Virus record (IMG/VR): IMGVR_UViG_3300035698_003233
Coordinates: 1 to 26,118 of that record
Strand: one strand, 5' to 3'
Source of the DNA: a virus
DNA length: 26,118 nucleotides
Shown: piece after piece, positions 25,036 to 26,118 of the stretch
Position numbering within the stretch: position 1 is the stretch's first letter
How the letters are laid out: every line of letters starts with the position of its first letter
Notes under the pieces: generated by a model
Databases searched by the model: none
Seen by the model: the letters and a program-made list of their open reading frames with translations, nothing else
What the model was told of the DNA's origin: nothing
Program-made: the position numbers and the translations under genes

Positions 25036-25225
25036 GTGGGAGGGCCCACATTTGCCGAGGTGGCGGATATTAGCGGCCGAAGGCGGGGCGCACGTGGGGG
25101 CTGGCGAGAGAGGAAGGGGGGGGTTTCCAGTGATTGAGCGGGATTGATTAACGCGCCGCTGGCAGGGTGGCAGGGCAGATTTGACCTCATTAAGGGGATT
25201 GGGGGTATTCAGAGGGATTGCGGGG
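25036..25225 (+). other. G-rich block on the plus strand
   Basis: About 190 bases with many G-tracts, including a G8 run near 25117, a GTGGG-CCCAC hairpin near 25036-25049 and a GGCAGGGTGGCAGGGCAG repeat near 25161-25178. Composition is sharply different from the AT-rich array next to it. It is a candidate for an origin, packaging site or transferred segment. Confidence 0.5.
25194..25225 (+). promoter_or_regulatory. G-quadruplex-type motif overlapping the -35
   Basis: Four G-tracts of 4, 5, 3 and 4 bases (25194, 25201, 25214, 25222) with loops of 3, 8 and 5 bases. The last loop and tract contain the -35 box of the small-RNA promoter, so folding of this strand could block or tune that promoter. 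Confidence 0.55.
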
Positions 25226-25246
25226 TTTAGTTAATGGCTGTATAAT
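25218..25246 (+). promoter_or_regulatory. Rightward promoter of the small RNA
   Basis: -35 TTGCGG (25218-25223), a 17-base spacer and a perfect -10 TATAAT (25241-25246), followed by AGTAGG. Predicted start near 25253. The -10 is part of an 11-base box, TATAATAGTAG, that recurs at 26020 (plus) and 2892 (minus). Confidence 0.75.
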
Positions 25247-25252
25247 AGTAGG

Positions 25253-25400
25253 GCAGTCAAGCTCCCATCACGAACGCTCTTCAATGACAGCTCCCTTACA
25301 AGGGTAGGCATACGGTCCGCCTATCGAGTAGCAAAAGCCAGAAACTCGAATTCAACCGAATAAATAGAATTAAACAGCGGGTAATTAACCCGCATTTTTT
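25253..25400 (+). ncRNA. Structured small RNA, about 148 nt, family unknown
   Basis: The unit has its own promoter, no significant reading frame and an intrinsic terminator. Hairpins seen: CCCT/AGGG (25293-25304), TAGGC/GCCTA with a nine-base loop (25305-25323), TCGAGT/ACTCGA with a 14-base A-rich loop (25324-25349), then the terminator stem. The first 40 bases repeat AGCTCCC twice (25260 and 25290). I tried tRNA, tmRNA, hammerhead and common riboswitch layouts and none fits. It could regulate the neighbouring rightward gene or a host or phage mRNA. A seven-codon frame starting near 25284 (ATG ACA GCT CCC TTA CAA GGG TAG) has no ribosome site. Confidence 0.65.
25377..25400 (+). terminator. 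Intrinsic terminator of the small RNA
   Basis: GCGGGT (25377-25382), loop AATTA, ACCCGC (25388-25393) and then A plus six T (25395-25400). A perfect six-pair GC-rich stem with a T-tract is a strong rho-independent terminator on the plus strand. Confidence 0.88.
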
Positions 25401-25731
25401 GCGTTTAACGAAAGCTTAATTTTCAAGATATCTCGACATTGATAACAAACACTACATAACAAGGAATTTGTAGAACCCTCTGTCTGACAGCGTTTGCAGC
25501 TACCCCTCTTATAACCTATTAATAATACACAACGTAATAATGTTGACTATATTATCTTGCGTGGTTGCAGCACCACACAGTTTATGTATTAACAGAACCT
25601 CAAAATTCCGTTACTGGCACAATATAATCATGTTTCTTATCTAATTGCTGTGCTGTTCCTTACATATGTAACGGGGCCTTCTTATCTTACCCGCGTAACA
25701 CGCTGGTATCACTCACTTTTTGAAAGAAAAT

Positions 25732-25750
25732 TACTACTACTACTACTACT
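25732..25750. repeat. TAC trinucleotide repeat, six units
   Basis: Six TAC units plus T in a non-coding stretch. About 40 bases downstream two poly-T runs (25792-25799 and 25802-25809) follow. No reading frame uses the repeat. Confidence 0.85.
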
Positions 25751-25843
25751 TTGAGTTAGGTTTAAAGAAAGAGGACAGCCCCGTGTGAGAATTTTTTTTA
25801 ATTTTTTTTATTAACCCTCTGCGAGCCAGTGTCTGTATTTTTT

Positions 25844-25890
25844 ACAACTCACGCCTCAATTGGCGTCATTGCTAGGTAAGTGCGAGTTGT
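25844..25890. other. Nested inverted repeats
   Basis: Outer arms ACAACTC (25844-25850) and GAGTTGT (25884-25890) are perfect. Inside lies a second hairpin, ACGCC (25851-25855) / GGCGT (25862-25866). The block could fold as RNA or DNA. No T-tract follows on the plus strand; on the minus strand TGTAAAAAAT follows the outer arm, which is not a U-tract. Confidence 0.5.
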
Positions 25891-25895
25891 TGAGT

Positions 25896-25919
25896 TATTT
25901 GTAAGAGTATTTGTAAGGG
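25896..25919 (+). repeat. Two 12-bp direct repeats before a -35 box
   Basis: TATTTGTAAGAG (25896-25907) and TATTTGTAAGGG (25908-25919) are in tandem, with a partial third (TATTG) running into TTGACA at 25922-25927. A -10-like TATGTT lies 15 bases further on. They may be activator or repressor sites for a rightward promoter. Confidence 0.5.
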
Positions 25920-25996
25920 TATTGACAGAACACTTTTGTTTATATGTTGTTAATCATAACACACACTCAAGATTAAGATTAATTAACAATATTATA

Positions 25997-26030
25997 GTTA
26001 CATCTTAACAGTAGTGTGGTATAATAGTAG
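25997..26030 (+). promoter_or_regulatory. Rightward promoter before the 26078 gene
   Basis: Extended -10 TGGTATAAT with core TATAAT at 26020-26025, followed by AGTAG. A -35 GTTACA (25997-26002) lies 17 bases upstream and matches four of six consensus bases. Predicted start near 26032, giving a 46-base leader with AGAGGA (26067-26072) before the ATG. Confidence 0.65.
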
Positions 26031-26077
26031 TATAGAGATCAGTCAAGGGATTGAGTAACAAAAAAAAGAGGAATATT

Positions 26078-26118
26078 ATGGAAAAAATAAAATTTTACAG
26101 TCGTCACGAAGTGACGCA
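26078..26118 (+). CDS. Start of a rightward gene, cut off by window
   Basis: ATG 26078 has AGAGGA five bases upstream and lies 46 bases after a predicted transcription start. Thirteen complete codons are visible: MEKIKFYSRHEVT. It is the only plus-strand gene supported here and marks a module read in the opposite direction to the virion genes. Bases 26102-26116 form a perfect six-base inverted repeat inside it (CGTCAC/GTGACG around GAA). Too little is visible to propose a function. Confidence 0.7.
   Translation, partial: MEKIKFYSRHEVT

Larger units (their letters stand above)
24787..26077. other. 1.3-kb gene-free regulatory region
   Basis: No protein gene is convincing on either strand here. 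It divides into an AT-rich repeat block (24787-25020), a G-rich block (25036-25225), a small-RNA unit (25218-25400), an unassigned AT-rich part (25401-25840) and a repeat-rich promoter region (25840-26077). It separates leftward late genes from a rightward gene and could hold a replication origin or a packaging site as well as promoters. Confidence 0.7.

Noticed and set aside
25253-25400. tRNA or tRNA-like element
   Set aside because: There is no 7-bp acceptor stem, the T-arm-like TTCAA does not have a five-pair stem, and there is no CCA-compatible end.
25543-25570. Promoter from TTGACT at 25543
   Set aside because: No -10-like hexamer occurs at 15-19 bases downstream.

Overview
This window looks like the late (virion) half of a tailed double-stranded DNA phage genome, most likely a podovirus-like phage with a P22/T7-style short tail. 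Almost every gene lies on the minus strand and reads right to left in a tight, overlapping operon: packaging, then capsid, then tail and ejection proteins, then fibres. There is no integrase, lysogeny or host housekeeping gene, so a lytic phage or phage contig is more likely than a prophage, although the window is partial at both ends. The host is probably a Gram-negative bacterium. Shine-Dalgarno sites and sigma70-type TATAAT boxes are common, and two genes begin with export signals. I cannot name the host.

Layout from right to left. 26078 starts a rightward gene that runs off the window and is probably the edge of another (early or replication) module. 24727-26077 is about 1.35 kb without a recognisable protein gene, and it is the most interesting stretch. 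It holds an AT-rich array of 13-bp palindromes, a G-rich block with a quadruplex-type motif, a complete small-RNA transcription unit (promoter, about 148-nt structured RNA, intrinsic terminator), further repeats and a rightward promoter. 22710-24726 is a chain of small genes joined by ATGA overlaps: a ribbon-helix-helix-like protein, a possible small terminase, two zinc-ribbon proteins and hypotheticals. It leads into the large terminase (21158-22717).

13205-21104 is the head module: a probable decoration protein, a small structural protein, portal, a 74-residue protein, scaffold, major capsid protein, an unknown protein, a head-tail adaptor and a Gly/Tyr-rich repeat protein. The probable decoration protein and the capsid protein share an identical 33-bp leader, and each is followed by a terminator-like hairpin, so they look like matched high-expression cassettes. 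5455-13205 holds a nozzle/stabilisation protein and three ejection (internal virion) proteins, the largest being 1406 residues with glycine-zipper hydrophobic segments. 1-5455 is a fibre/adhesin module: a short fibre, a polyglycine adhesin, a small HNH protein, a collagen-like fibre, a fibre-like protein with an export or lipoprotein signal, a small protein, and the start of a secreted DUF2341-type protein.

The less expected points are: (1) a repressor-like gene whose promoter carries helically phased palindromes and seems to give a leaderless mRNA; (2) an unassigned small RNA whose -35 box sits in a quadruplex-type motif; (3) Sec or lipoprotein signals on genes of the fibre module; (4) a shared 11-bp TATAATAGTAG promoter box at three distant places. 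All of this is read by eye. No database search or folding program was run.
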